Counted from the stretch's first letter, positions 9,377 through 17,540 are shown. The stretch is 64,000 bases of DNA from Companilactobacillus zhachilii (GCF_003606365.2 NZ_CP031933.2:868001-932000); one strand, 5' to 3'. Translations and numbers: made by a program. The notes: a model not told the origin generated them from the letters alone.

Positions 9377-9403
9377 TTAGCACTCTTAATAGCACAGTGC
9401 TAA
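9377..9403. promoter_or_regulatory. CIRCE operator (HrcA) upstream of clpP
   Basis: TTAGCACTC, nine bases, CAGTGCTAA: 17 of 18 arm positions match the CIRCE consensus TTAGCACTC-N9-GAGTGCTAA. It starts 22 bases before the clpP ATG on the minus strand, so HrcA bound here would block initiation or early elongation. A GGTCAATAAAGTAGAC stretch near 9425 is only a weak match to a CtsR site. Confidence 0.88.
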
Positions 9404-9552
9404 TTTAGCATAATATTAATATGGGGTCAATAAAGTAGACTTAATAAATAAAAATATTTATTCAAAACGATTCTGTTTCGCTATTTAACTATGTTGCCTC
9501 TAGAATTTCTTGCTTTTAAATCCGTAGTCAAAAAGCCAACTAGCATTACGAA

Positions 9553-10652
9553 TCAATCCAGAACAGTTTTGGACAATACTCGTTGTTTAATCTCAAGCCA
9601 GCCAATGTGTAAAACATAAGCGGAAGTAAATGATAGTACCCATGTTAATAAATAGCAACTGATAATAGCTAAAATTGGATTACTTTTAGCCAAGGTTTGA
9701 CCACCGAATGTCCAGATAATTTGTAACCAGAAGACGTTTGATAGATAAGCTCGATAGGCGTAGATAGAAAATGGAAAATCGGTAGCAATTTGGAGGCATG
9801 TTTTAGTTGATGAAGTGCTAAAGTAGCTATTAAACTAATGATCGTAAGAGCATAGAGTGTCATTGAAAGCTTATAATAGGGAGCATTTGTTAATTTTACA
9901 GGGTAGCCGTAGGAGAATAGTTCAAAGTTAGTCCAGTAAAATGTGATGAAAAGTAGTAATAGTAATAGTAGGAAAAACTTGGGGAGATATTTTTCAATAA
10001 CTTTGTGGTTTATCCAAGCTAGAGTTCCCAGAATGCCGTAAATAATAAAACTAATAAAAACCCGGTCTAATAAATACCAATTATTTCCATTAGATGCGTG
10101 GGTGCTATAAAAATAAAGCCACCATAAATAGAAGATTACAGTTGTGATGGTAATTATAATTGAAAGAATCGGTTTATTTTCAGTCAGGTGAGCGATTAAC
10201 CAAAATATGGGCATGAGGATAATAAATTGCAACATCATCGTGTTGTACCATAAATGTGGGGCAGCATTACCGTTAACAAACTGCCATAAAAAGGTTCCTA
10301 AACTGTTGAATTGAAAATGTTGTTGCAGTTGGGGGAATACTAATAAGTAAATTAATGTCCAGCAAATGGTAGGGATGAATAAAACTAGCCATTGCTTGTA
10401 TAGGTAAGCAGGATAATTTTTGATAGTGTATTGATTTGTCTGTCGAGTAGTTGTGTACAAAATACCGAAGATGAAAGCGGGAGCCGTGAATTTGACTAGG
10501 TTATACAGAAAACCGATTATATTTTGATTGGCAAAGCTAGGCGATGTTTTTAAAACAAAGGTTAAAACTGATTGCATCATTACAGCAGTACATGCAAAGA
10601 CTTTCATGTAGTCGCCAATATCGGCCGTTTGAGAACTATTTGTTGAATCCAT
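9553..10652 (-). pseudogene. Acyltransferase 3 family membrane protein, frameshifted
   Basis: The first frame (start about 10652, MDSTNSSQTADIGDYMKVF) encodes a multi-helix acyltransferase-3 protein, of the kind that O-acetylates cell-surface sugars. Near 9800, in the reverse complement of an A-rich stretch, the frame is lost and runs to an artificial stop at 9669. The true C-terminus continues in another frame (FSIYAYRAYLSNVFWLQIIW and on) to TGA at 9553. The offset fits one missing base. Either a real inactivating deletion or a homopolymer sequencing error; the protein family call rests on membrane layout and the IYAYRAYL segment. Confidence 0.75.
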
Positions 10653-10710
10653 ACAAAATAACTTCTTTCTATAATTCATAATTACATCATATAACAGATA
10701 AAAACAAAAA

Positions 10711-10756
10711 AAGAAGCTAAACTTTAGATGTAAAATCCGAAAGTTTAACTTCTTTT
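10711..10756 (-). terminator. Original terminator of the tRNA-Arg gene, now 44 kb away
   Basis: GAAG-TAAACTTT pairs with AAAGTTTA-CTTC; on the minus strand the stem is followed by a T-rich tail (CTTTTTTTGTTTTT). It lies just outside the left attachment core. Before prophage insertion it would have stood directly downstream of the leftward tRNA-Arg gene. Confidence 0.7.
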
Positions 10757-10833
10757 CTACAGATAATATTCTGATTAGCTTATGTAACAGTTGATTTATC
10801 AACACTCATAAGTGAAACTTTGTGAAACAAAAA

Positions 10834-10847
10834 ATGCGCCACGTGGG
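10834..10847. other. attL core
   Basis: ATGCGCCACGTGGG, identical to 54643-54656. At this end the tRNA sequence stops after the core, so this is the phage-derived copy joined to the left chromosomal flank. Confidence 0.9.
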
Positions 10848-10918
10848 GTCACATACCCCAACCTGTGAAACACCTGAAAACACTGACATTATGCACTATT
10901 TACTGTAGCTTTATAGCT

Positions 10919-10940
10919 CGTGGCTCACCCCGTGGCTCAC
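10919..10940. repeat. Paired direct repeats near attL (integrase arm-site candidates)
   Basis: Two copies of CGTGGCTCAC at 10919-10928 and 10931-10940; the second overlaps the integrase stop codon. The same 10-mer is found twice near attR (54524-54544), each pair followed by CTTTT-like sequence. Paired direct repeats on both phage arms are what a lambda-type integrase binds with its N-terminal domain. Confidence 0.7.
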
Positions 10941-12130
10941 TTTTTCTTAGGCTTTAAATATGCAGTAAAACTATCTATTGTTTCCTTGCTTGTTTGTTTG
11001 GTAACATGAGCATAGGTATTAAGTACCACATTTATATCACTGTCACCAAGTTGTTGCTGAACTTGTTTGAGAGTCATTTTTTTGGACTCTAGGGCAATCG
11101 TTGCCCATGTGTGCCTAATTCCATGTGGCGTGATTCTTTTAAGCTTAGAATCGCTATCACGGTGTTTATTGCACGTATCGATGATATGCTGCATCCATTT
11201 GTTTGGTTTCATCAAGGATAAAAGCTTGTTTTTAGTGTTTGGAAAAATCAATTGCTCATCATCAGATGTTTCAATGCCAAGGAATTTTAATTTCCTGTGT
11301 AGTTCATTGATCCAATTATTTAACATGTCGGCAGTGGTTTTGTCCAACCCTAAAGTTCTATATCCTCCGATAGTTTTTGGGGTACCAATTTTTTGCTTGT
11401 TATCAATAGCCCTAGTCACAGTTTTATTGATTAACAGAGTTCTATCGGTGTAGTCGAAATCGGATATTTGTAAAGCTAATATTTCGCCTTTACGAGCACC
11501 AGTAAAAGCAAGCAGTCGAAACAAAGTAACGGCTTTGTTATTTCTGCCATGATAAGTTTCGTATGATTTTCTAAGAAAGAGATTTAATTCATTTCTATCC
11601 CAAAACTTATCATCGCTTAGCTTATGACGTTCCGCTTTATCCTTTGGAAGTACAACTAATTCCATTGGATTATCATAGATGATTCTCAAGCGTTTAGCTT
11701 CTTTAAATACCATGCCGGCATAGCTGACAACTTTTCTAAAGTCAACAAGGTCAACAGACCATTTATTAACCATTTCCTGACACATAGGAATGGTTATTTT
11801 TTTTATAGACTTATTACCTAGCAAAGGTAATATGTGGTACTTAAACAGTCCCTGAACACGATTTAATGTACTTTCTTTTACGGTACTCTTATATGACTTC
11901 ATAAAGTAGTCATAAACGTCCTGATACTTAACCTTTTGATTTTCAGCAAATCCGTGTTTATCTATATCAACCATCTGTTTTGCTAAAAATAATTTAGCTT
12001 CTCTTTGTGTTTTCAAACCACGCTTTTGTGTACGTTTCTTTTTTCCAGTTAATGGATCAACACCAATCGTATATTGAACACGATAAAATGTTTTACCAGC
12101 TTTTGTTTTGTATTGTGTAATTGAACTCAT
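10937..12130 (-). CDS. int: Phage tyrosine-recombinase integrase
   Basis: 397 residues: N-terminal AP2-like arm-binding domain (about 1-60), SAM-like core-binding domain (about 65-170) and catalytic domain. Catalytic residues are Arg213 (FTGARKGEI), His336 and Arg339 (HGIRH) and Tyr373 (NTYAHV). It should catalyse recombination at the tRNA-Arg core. The gene reads towards attL, with its stop inside one of the arm repeats. The ATG at 12130 has a GGAGTG site upstream. No separate excisionase is evident next to it. Confidence 0.95.
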   Translation of the reverse strand: MSSITQYKTKAGKTFYRVQYTIGVDPLTGKKKRTQKRGLKTQREAKLFLAKQMVDIDKHGFAENQKVKYQDVYDYFMKSYKSTVKESTLNRVQGLFKYHILPLLGNKSIKKITIPMCQEMVNKWSVDLVDFRKVVSYAGMVFKEAKRLRIIYDNPMELVVLPKDKAERHKLSDDKFWDRNELNLFLRKSYETYHGRNNKAVTLFRLLAFTGARKGEILALQISDFDYTDRTLLINKTVTRAIDNKQKIGTPKTIGGYRTLGLDKTTADMLNNWINELHRKLKFLGIETSDDEQLIFPNTKNKLLSLMKPNKWMQHIIDTCNKHRDSDSKLKRITPHGIRHTWATIALESKKMTLKQVQQQLGDSDINVVLNTYAHVTKQTSKETIDSFTAYLKPKKK

Positions 12131-12229
12131 TTTATTTCACTCCATTGCGTGGGAGCAAGTTTAGGAGTAGGAAATAGGCATCACCTCCTTAAAATTGGTA
12201 GTCAATTTATACAGAAACCATACTATACG

Positions 12230-12238
12230 TGATATAAT
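12230..12238 (+). promoter_or_regulatory. Extended -10 promoter element
   Basis: TGATATAAT, an extended -10 match, lies about 30 bases before the ATG of the membrane-protein gene at 12269; no good -35 is seen. A promoter of its own supports the idea that this gene is expressed in the lysogen. Confidence 0.55.
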
Positions 12239-12268
12239 ATTATATAGAATATATATTAGGAGGGCTAT

Positions 12269-12889
12269 ATGAATTTAACTACACTTATATCATCATTAAT
12301 AGTCTCTGGTAGTTTTGGGTACTTCAATTACTTAATATTAAAAGGTTTTGATATAATCAATATTAGTGAAAACACAAAAGATGAAAAGATACCAATTCTA
12401 ATGCTGTTTGGTGCAATGAACTATGGTATTTTTCTATGGATAGGAAGTAGCTTTCTCCAAGGTATTTCCAAAGGTGATTTTGGACAAATTGCAATTGGAA
12501 TACTGTATGTTTTCGTTCTAGATCTCGTTGCAACTCCCATAATTATCATACCGATGGTGTTAGGATTACGACATATTATGAATTGGATTAGAGGCATTAT
12601 GGGCAAGAGTAAAACAACATCTCCAAATACTAGGGATGACTTTTTTGAATCCAACAAAACACAAAACATTTACATATTTGATTTCAATAATAGTTTAGTA
12701 GCTTGCGGTTATATGAGTCAGGTTGATAGCGTTAGTTCAAATATTTTCGATATGCAACTCATTCCGTTTTACGATGAAGAAGAAAAAAATGTAACATATG
12801 ATAAAATTTCAAAATTGGCTACAAAAGAGGACTGTCGTTTATTGATTGACTTTGAAAGAAAATTAAAAATATATAACATTGTTGATTAA
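12269..12889 (+). CDS. Prophage membrane protein of unknown function (possible lysogenic conversion gene)
   Basis: 206 residues: three predicted membrane segments (about 3-28, 44-68, 75-108) followed by a soluble C-terminal domain of about 80 residues (NIYIFDFNNSLVACGYMSQV and on). The layout recalls DUF6338-type proteins, but this is a guess. It lies between integrase and the repressor cluster, opposite in direction to both, with its own extended -10 element and AGGAGG site. Genes at this place are often expressed from the prophage and may alter host or superinfection behaviour; nothing in the sequence proves that. Confidence 0.75.
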   Translation: MNLTTLISSLIVSGSFGYFNYLILKGFDIINISENTKDEKIPILMLFGAMNYGIFLWIGSSFLQGISKGDFGQIAIGILYVFVLDLVATPIIIIPMVLGLRHIMNWIRGIMGKSKTTSPNTRDDFFESNKTQNIYIFDFNNSLVACGYMSQVDSVSSNIFDMQLIPFYDEEEKNVTYDKISKLATKEDCRLLIDFERKLKIYNIVD

Positions 12890-13038
12890 TTGTTCTTATC
12901 TTTTTTAGTCGGACTTGGCTTGGATTTAGCTTGATCACGTGTTGGAACATTTCCCTTTATACTCTCACCTAAATATCTTTTTTCAATATCATTATGTCTA
13001 GTATCTATTACTTTATTTAGTTCATTATCATCACTCAT
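12886..13038 (-). CDS. Small acidic/basic hypothetical protein (50 aa)
   Basis: Starts MSDDNELNKVIDTRHNDIEK and ends in a lysine-rich tail (KSKPSPTKKDKNN). AAAGGA lies upstream at usable spacing. Its stop overlaps the convergent membrane-protein gene by four bases. Soluble, hydrophilic, no recognisable domain. The compact convergent overlap and ribosome site argue for a real gene, but its size keeps certainty moderate. Confidence 0.55.
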   Translation of the reverse strand: MSDDNELNKVIDTRHNDIEKRYLGESIKGNVPTRDQAKSKPSPTKKDKNN

Positions 13039-13053
13039 ATTAGAGTCCTTTCG

Positions 13054-13080
13054 GTCACGCTTAATTGCGTGGCTTTTTTT
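13054..13080 (+). terminator. Terminator of the rightward membrane-protein transcript
   Basis: GTCACGC-TTAATT-GCGTGGC stem followed by seven Ts. A transcript from 12269 would pass antisense through the small gene at 12886-13038 and stop here. Confidence 0.75.
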
Positions 13081-13086
13081 GATTTT

Positions 13087-13125
13087 TTGGTAAAAATAAA
13101 TAAGCCTACTTGAGACTTAATTTAT
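13087..13125 (-). terminator. Leftward terminator of the immunity cluster
   Basis: On the minus strand AATAAATTAAG pairs with CTTATTTATT and is followed by TTTACC. It comes about 20 bases after the stop of the zinc-ribbon gene at 13146. Confidence 0.55.
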
Positions 13126-13145
13126 TTTTGTGATTAATTAATCGT

Positions 13146-13814
13146 TTAAATGCCATAATAATATCCAAGCATAAATCCAAACATAAATGAGAGTATGAAA
13201 ATAACTAGAGAAGTTATCCATAAAGCCATACCAGCTACTTTATGTCCATATTTAAATTGAACAGTTAAACCAATTACAAAAGCTGATAGTTGAAAAATGC
13301 TCAATTTTGGTATTAAGGCTATTGCAAAGCATATCCAACCAATAGTTAGCCAAATTCCCCAAGCATTTGAGGTTGTATTGGATTGATTAGATACAGCGTT
13401 TTTGTTGTATTGATCTGCTCCACAATTAGGACAAAATTGGATTCCTTTAGGTATCTTTGAACCACAGTTATAACAGTATTCAAATTCACTGTTTCCCTGT
13501 GCCTGTCCAGAGTCCATATAATTCGTTATTTTGCCATTTAAAAAATCTGATAAAGACTGCATTTTTGAATTAAGTTCAGCATTGTCAAAAGGTACAGTAG
13601 CATTTTCTAAACCCATTATTTTGATATAACCATCAGTTTCATCAACAGGTTTAAAATCAATACTTTTAATATCGCTATATTGAATATCTTGGTGTTTGTC
13701 TGGACCATATTCAACTACTGAATCAACACCTGATCTGTTAATTAAAATTTCAGATTCCTTAGTATCAATTGCAGTTGTGAATGGTGTTTTAATTGTTATT
13801 GATATATCGTTCAT
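13146..13814 (-). CDS. Zinc-ribbon membrane protein
   Basis: 222 residues. The N-terminal half (about 1-110) is soluble with a PH-like, mainly beta composition; a four-cysteine ribbon CYNCGSKIPKGIQFCPNC occupies about 116-133; two or three membrane helices follow to the C-terminus. The start at 13814 is preceded by GGGGGG at seven bases. Proteins with this layout are common beside phage repressors in lactobacilli, but their role is unknown. It is co-directional with the ImmA protease and the repressor and probably expressed in the lysogen. Confidence 0.75.
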   Translation of the reverse strand: MNDISITIKTPFTTAIDTKESEILINRSGVDSVVEYGPDKHQDIQYSDIKSIDFKPVDETDGYIKIMGLENATVPFDNAELNSKMQSLSDFLNGKITNYMDSGQAQGNSEFEYCYNCGSKIPKGIQFCPNCGADQYNKNAVSNQSNTTSNAWGIWLTIGWICFAIALIPKLSIFQLSAFVIGLTVQFKYGHKVAGMALWITSLVIFILSFMFGFMLGYYYGI

Positions 13815-13875
13815 ATTTCCCCCCATAAATATATATTTAATCAACATAAGTATATCAGAAGGGATGTATTAAAAA

Positions 13876-14274
13876 TCACATTACAGCCATTTTTCTTTTG
13901 GCAATGTATTCATATCTCAATGGAATACAGAATTGCTGAATGAACATAATATAGCTATTGAAGTGGATATCGCAATCTTTACAATATTGTAGTAATAAGT
14001 CTATCGCTACCTTATTAGCAGCACTTTCAGCATTAATTTTTCCCACACTAGACTTGTCATACATATAGCAAGAATCACCATTAAGCATGTGGCCAATCTC
14101 ATGAGCCACAACCATTGGTAGTTCCTCTTGCTTGTACCAATTCGTATTAATAAACATCATGTTACGTTCTGGTATAGCTAAGGAAGGCCAATCAGAATCT
14201 ATTCCATTAAGTAATTCGAATCCTATGTGATGATCTAGTGCGTAATTCAGTAAGTAAGTTGTAACATCACTCAT
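13876..14274 (-). CDS. ImmA/IrrE-type metalloprotease
   Basis: 132 residues with the zinc motif HEIGH (in VVAHEIGHMLNGDS, about residues 62-66). ImmA-type proteases cleave the phage repressor on DNA damage or signalling and trigger induction, as in ICEBs1. The gene starts three bases after the repressor stop, which supports a repressor-antirepressor pair. Length is typical of short prophage ImmA proteins. Confidence 0.9.
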   Translation of the reverse strand: MSDVTTYLLNYALDHHIGFELLNGIDSDWPSLAIPERNMMFINTNWYKQEELPMVVAHEIGHMLNGDSCYMYDKSSVGKINAESAANKVAIDLLLQYCKDCDIHFNSYIMFIQQFCIPLRYEYIAKRKMAVM

Positions 14275-14277
14275 ATA

Positions 14278-14613
14278 TTATTTTCCCCCGTCTAAGATAC
14301 GCCTAATCATTTCTAATTCCTCCGGTGGTATTTCTCTACCACCATAACTCATGATGGTGTAATCATCTTGCATAGCATCTTTAATGTCTACCTTTTTAGA
14401 CTTAGAACTAGTACTTGGATCATCAGTCTTTCCCAAAAGGTAATCCACAGATACATGTAAAACGTCAGCCACTTTAGCAAGTCTACCTATACTAGGTTCT
14501 TTCTTTTTCCATCCATAAATACTATTTAAACCTAGACCAGCTTTAGCTGCTGTTTCTTGTAAGCTAATGCCTCTTTTTTTTGCCATATTTTTAGTACGTT
14601 CGAATACTGTCAT
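14278..14613 (-). CDS. CI-like phage repressor (XRE family)
   Basis: 111 residues. N-terminal helix-turn-helix (about 5-60) includes ISLQETAAKAGLGLNSIYGW and ends in ADVLHVSVDYLLGK, the classic XRE end. The short C-terminal part, with GGREIPPEELEMIRRIL, lacks a LexA-type peptidase, in agreement with removal by the neighbouring ImmA protease. Start at 14613 chosen for GGAGGA upstream rather than a longer frame without a site. It faces the early genes across a 255-base control region. Confidence 0.9.
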   Translation of the reverse strand: MTVFERTKNMAKKRGISLQETAAKAGLGLNSIYGWKKKEPSIGRLAKVADVLHVSVDYLLGKTDDPSTSSKSKKVDIKDAMQDDYTIMSYGGREIPPEELEMIRRILDGGK

Positions 14614-14868
14614 ATCAGTGTTTCCTCCAATATGACAAATTAATTTTACGCAAAAGAATAAAAATGTGTTGATTAAATTATTCAATCGCGTTATTATTAA
14701 TTCATCAAGTAATTGAGCAACAAAAACACACGACCACCGATACAATACTTTGGTGAGGATTACGGTAGTAGTAGGCTTTCTATTGCTTATTTAATATGCT
14801 TTTATTTTACTCCATCGAATAAAGCAAAGCAACAACTTGATGAAAAAATAACAGAAAGGAGTAAAAAA

Positions 14869-15123
14869 ATGGAAAACAATTCTACACGCAATCTTTTCTA
14901 TGGAAAGTCTAGGTTAATTGATGATGAGATTGATAATTTTTGTCAGGGTTTATTAGAAAATATTATCAATAAAAAAAAGACCTATTCAGAAGTTATGAAG
15001 GAACTTCGTAGAAATAGGCCTTTCAATCAAAATGAAATAGATAATTTGCTTTATGAGAGAACAATTCAAATGCTTAATAAATCTATGGATAATGTTCTAA
15101 TTCCTAAAGATTTTCTATCTTAA
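14869..15123 (+). CDS. Early phage protein of unknown function (84 aa)
   Basis: First rightward gene after the repressor control region (14614-14868; A+T-rich, no operator repeat that I could define). AAAGGAG lies upstream of the ATG at 14869. The product is hydrophilic, helical in character (MENNSTRNLFYGKSRLIDDE) and shows no motif I recognise. In position it replaces a cro gene, but no helix-turn-helix is visible. Its 3' end overlaps a convergent leftward gene by 20 bases. Confidence 0.65.
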   Translation: MENNSTRNLFYGKSRLIDDEIDNFCQGLLENIINKKKTYSEVMKELRRNRPFNQNEIDNLLYERTIQMLNKSMDNVLIPKDFLS

Positions 15124-15412
15124 CGATTGAAGAAACACTGTATAGCGTGTCTGGATCGTTATTAAAACAGAAGTAATCAGCATTGTGGAATACATCTAGA
15201 AGGTCTGGGACTACTCCCATTTCAATATGAGGATCACTGAGATCAATAGTGTCACCTATTCCAACTGTTACAGGAGCAACGTGCTTCATTACTTCTGTAC
15301 GATTATCTTTATCATTGTCTAAATCCTTGCTGACAATAACGCTTCTAATTAAATCATCACTATGAATTGTGATGACTTCATTATTTGAAAATGTGATTTT
15401 AGCAGATTTCAT
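15104..15412 (-). CDS. Leftward accessory gene 1, unknown (102 aa)
   Basis: Starts MKSAKITFSNNEVITIHSDD and looks like a soluble, beta-rich acidic protein. GAGGTGAAAAT precedes the ATG. It is driven by promoter cassette A, shared in sequence with two other leftward genes nearby (15515-15967, 17279-17479), and runs against the lytic operon. No domain recognised. Expression from the lysogen is likely because it reads in the same direction as the repressor cluster. Confidence 0.7.
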   Translation of the reverse strand: MKSAKITFSNNEVITIHSDDLIRSVIVSKDLDNDKDNRTEVMKHVAPVTVGIGDTIDLSDPHIEMGVVPDLLDVFHNADYFCFNNDPDTLYSVSSIVKIENL

Positions 15413-15473
15413 ATTATTTTCACCTCGGATATATATGGAATAACCAAATTATAACAACAGTAAAGGAGGTAGG
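15413..15473. promoter_or_regulatory. Bidirectional promoter cassette A
   Basis: CACCTCGGATATATATGG followed by AATAACCAAATTATAACAAC and AAAGGAGG. Minus strand: TGTTATAAT, an extended -10, ahead of the gene at 15412; plus strand: ATTATAAC ahead of the small gene at 15478. Cassettes B and C repeat this block almost unchanged. Confidence 0.7.
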
Positions 15474-15477
15474 AAAT

Positions 15478-15570
15478 ATGGATGATCAAAAGTATTGGTT
15501 TTTATTAGGAATATCTACCATTCTTTCAATATTTGCTCTGGTGTTAGGCATTCTGCAGTTGATAGGTTAA
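15478..15570 (+). CDS. Small single-span membrane protein (30 aa)
   Basis: ATG at 15478 follows AAAGGAGGT. MDDQKYWF is followed by a hydrophobic helix to the end (LLGISTILSIFALVLGILQL). Its last 56 bases overlap the convergent gene at 15515-15967. Small one-span proteins of this type are frequent in phage early regions; no function can be assigned. Confidence 0.5.
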   Translation: MDDQKYWFLLGISTILSIFALVLGILQLIG

Positions 15571-15967
15571 CTTCATAAGGCTCGAAATCGGTTTCAATTT
15601 TTACCTCATTACCTGTTTTAGTTAGTACCTCTACAAGCATATTTTCTGATTCCCAAGATTTTATAACTAAAGGAAGTTCGGTTGTAAAGGTTCCATCTTT
15701 CGAGTCTCTCGGACCATATACTTTATGTGTTTTAGTAAAAATGTGTTTGTTCCCAATAGAAACATTGATTATTGAAACATTCCTATCTGAATGATTACTG
15801 ACAGTCAGATTAATATATGTTGATACATTTGTTCTCATATATTGTATTTTGTTGAATTCAAGATTAGGTTTCAGAAGTTTTCTCTTATTTACATATTGAT
15901 AAAGATTAAGACATATAGAAATGATTGCAATAGTTGTTGGTATATAGATTGAAAATGCTGTGTTCAT
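15515..15967 (-). CDS. Leftward accessory gene 2, membrane-anchored protein
   Basis: 150 residues: an N-terminal membrane helix (about 4-24) and a beta-rich soluble domain with ISVGN-like repeats (VSNHSDRNVSIINVSIGNKH). The start at 15967 has GAGGTAAAT upstream and lies in promoter cassette B. The domain resembles the small Ig-like regions found in phage superinfection-exclusion or host-takeover proteins only in general terms; function unknown. Transcribed against the lytic operon. Confidence 0.65.
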   Translation of the reverse strand: MNTAFSIYIPTTIAIISICLNLYQYVNKRKLLKPNLEFNKIQYMRTNVSTYINLTVSNHSDRNVSIINVSIGNKHIFTKTHKVYGPRDSKDGTFTTELPLVIKSWESENMLVEVLTKTGNEVKIETDFEPYEVNLSTAECLTPEQILKEW

Positions 15968-15969
15968 AT

Positions 15970-16026
15970 AATTTACCTCGAATATATGGAATAACCAAAT
16001 TATAACAATAGAAAGGAGCTGATTAT
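15970..16026. promoter_or_regulatory. Bidirectional promoter cassette B
   Basis: ACCTCGAATATATGG then AATAACCAAATTATAACAAT and AGAAAGGAG. Nearly identical to cassette A over about 45 bases. It serves the leftward gene starting at 15967 and the rightward Cro-like gene at 16027. Confidence 0.7.
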
Positions 16027-16230
16027 ATGCCAGAACAACAATTCGCAGAATATGCTCATGAAATTGAAAGCACAATCAAAATTGGACTTTTTAAAAGAAA
16101 TATGACTCAAAAAGAGTTAGCTGAATTGATTCATGCTAATCCACAGCAACTAAATAGAGCCATTAAAGGCGACATGACACCCAAGTCACGTGAGTTACGT
16201 GAACAAGTAGCACGAGTTTTAAATCTATAA
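16027..16230 (+). CDS. Cro-like XRE DNA-binding protein
   Basis: 67 residues, essentially one helix-turn-helix: NMTQKELAELIHANPQQLNR with the recognition helix at about 38-46. The size and position, ahead of the ORF6N gene, suit a Cro-type regulator of the early operon or of the adjoining promoter cassettes. GAAAGGAG precedes the ATG at 16027. Confidence 0.8.
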   Translation: MPEQQFAEYAHEIESTIKIGLFKRNMTQKELAELIHANPQQLNRAIKGDMTPKSRELREQVARVLNL

Positions 16231-16248
16231 AAAAGAAGGAAAAAAGTA

Positions 16249-17043
16249 ATGAACAATTTAAAAGTAATTGGTAAGGAAAAGGTTGGTTCAATTGAATTTA
16301 TAGGAATTGAAGGTGGATTTGGTAAAGATAAGAAAGCAATGTTGGTTAAAGATATTGCGGTAATTCACGGACAGACGGTGGGAAACATTAATTTACTGAT
16401 TAATCGCAATATTAAAAGATTCAAAAAAGGCATAGATATTATAGATTTAAAGGCTGGTAATTTCGCTATTGTTTTGAACAAGAGCGGATTTAGTCAAAAT
16501 CAGATCAATGCTACGAAGAATATTTATCTATTGTCTGAACGTGGTTATAGCAAATTACTAAAAATTCTTGATGATGATAAAGCTTGGGAAGTATATGACC
16601 AATTGGTTGATAACTACTTTAATATGCGAGTTGCGATCAAGGAAAATAATCCAGCTATTGTAAAAGACAAGCGCTTGGAAATTATGGAGAAGAATGCAGC
16701 TACTAGAAAAGCAAATTTGATGTACCGAATTGCTATGGCAACTGAATCTAATTCTTCGAAACAATCATTACTAGCTAATGCAGCTAAAGAATTAACTGGA
16801 GAAATGACTATTCCGGTCATGAGGAAGAAGGAATATTCGGCAACAGAAGTTGGTAACAAAGCAGGAATTACATCAAATAAGGTTGGACGAATTGCTAATA
16901 AGTTTGGAATTAAAGCAGAACAACCTGGTCAAAATAAATATGGCCGTTGGTCAAATAGTAAGTCTCAGCATTCTGATAAAGAAGTTCCACAATGGTTGTA
17001 CTTTGACGAAGGTTTGAAATTTATCAAAGAACATGTGCAATAA
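16249..17043 (+). CDS. ORF6N-domain phage antirepressor
   Basis: 264 residues. N-terminal ORF6N domain (about 1-125) with VKDIAVIHGQTVGNINLLIN and the tail NIYLLSERGYSKLLKIL. The C-terminal domain (about 185-264) is a separate winged-helix-like region, YSATEVGNKAGITSNKVGRI, resembling antirepressor C-terminal domains. Such proteins bind DNA or the repressor and favour lytic growth. It follows the Cro-like gene after 18 bases. Confidence 0.85.
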   Translation: MNNLKVIGKEKVGSIEFIGIEGGFGKDKKAMLVKDIAVIHGQTVGNINLLINRNIKRFKKGIDIIDLKAGNFAIVLNKSGFSQNQINATKNIYLLSERGYSKLLKILDDDKAWEVYDQLVDNYFNMRVAIKENNPAIVKDKRLEIMEKNAATRKANLMYRIAMATESNSSKQSLLANAAKELTGEMTIPVMRKKEYSATEVGNKAGITSNKVGRIANKFGIKAEQPGQNKYGRWSNSKSQHSDKEVPQWLYFDEGLKFIKEHVQ

Positions 17044-17079
17044 CTTGATGAAAAAATAACAGTAAAGGAGGTAGGAAAT

Positions 17080-17310
17080 ATGGATGAAAATAAGTATTTG
17101 AAGATTATAGATGTATTAACTAGTTCGTTAAAAGAAGCGACAATCACGATAAATAGATTATTAGATAAAAAAAGCTCCGAAATCATTATGATTTCGAAAC
17201 TAGATGACATATTGACCGTCTTGAAACAAATTCGTGAAGATCGTAAACCACTCACTAGAAAAGATGTTTTGAAAGCATTTAATGGCGATCATTCAGACTC
17301 TTCAAAATAG
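17080..17310 (+). CDS. Early phage protein of unknown function (76 aa)
   Basis: MDENKYLKIIDVLTSSLKEA starts a helical, charged protein with no motif that I recognise. AAAGGAGGT precedes the ATG, and about 40 bases upstream (TTGATGAAAAAATAACAG) repeat the leader of the gene at 14869. The 3' end overlaps leftward accessory gene 3 by 32 bases. Confidence 0.65.
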   Translation: MDENKYLKIIDVLTSSLKEATITINRLLDKKSSEIIMISKLDDILTVLKQIREDRKPLTRKDVLKAFNGDHSDSSK

Positions 17311-17479
17311 AATCATATAAATGATTATAAGAGTCTATTAAATTGGCTTCCTTAGTGTTAGAACCAGCATTATGCAAAATGGAAAGTTTCTCTTCGGTTC
17401 GTTCAACGCCAGATAGGCTATTGATATCCGCCTGAATATATGCCAGCGCTAAATCATGGGCACGTTGTTCATTATCCAT
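17279..17479 (-). CDS. Leftward accessory gene 3, unknown (66 aa)
   Basis: MDNEQRAHDLALAYIQADIN begins a soluble helical protein. Start at 17479 chosen for GAGGTGAAAAT, the same ribosome site as leftward gene 1. It belongs to the third copy of the promoter cassette. The N-terminal Glu-Gln-Arg-Ala-His-Asp pattern is common in small prophage proteins of unknown function. Confidence 0.65.
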   Translation of the reverse strand: MDNEQRAHDLALAYIQADINSLSGVERTEEKLSILHNAGSNTKEANLIDSYNHLYDSILKSLNDRH

Positions 17480-17536
17480 TATTTTCACCTCGAATATATA
17501 TGAATTAATCAAATTATAACAATAGAAAGGAGTTGA
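17480..17536. promoter_or_regulatory. Bidirectional promoter cassette C
   Basis: CACCTCGAATATATATGAAT then TAATCAAATTATAACAATAG and AAAGGAG. Third copy of the block, diverged at a few positions (TTAATC for TAACC). It separates the leftward gene starting at 17479 from the rightward gene at 17541. Confidence 0.7.
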
Positions 17537-17540
17537 TTAC

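Noticed and set aside
9421..9440. CtsR box upstream of clpP
   Set aside because: Only the first half (GGTCAA) fits the consensus; the second half is degenerate.
14614..14868. Operator repeats between repressor and first early gene
   Set aside because: Some TTGATT/AATCAA-like words are present but no repeated palindrome could be defined with confidence.
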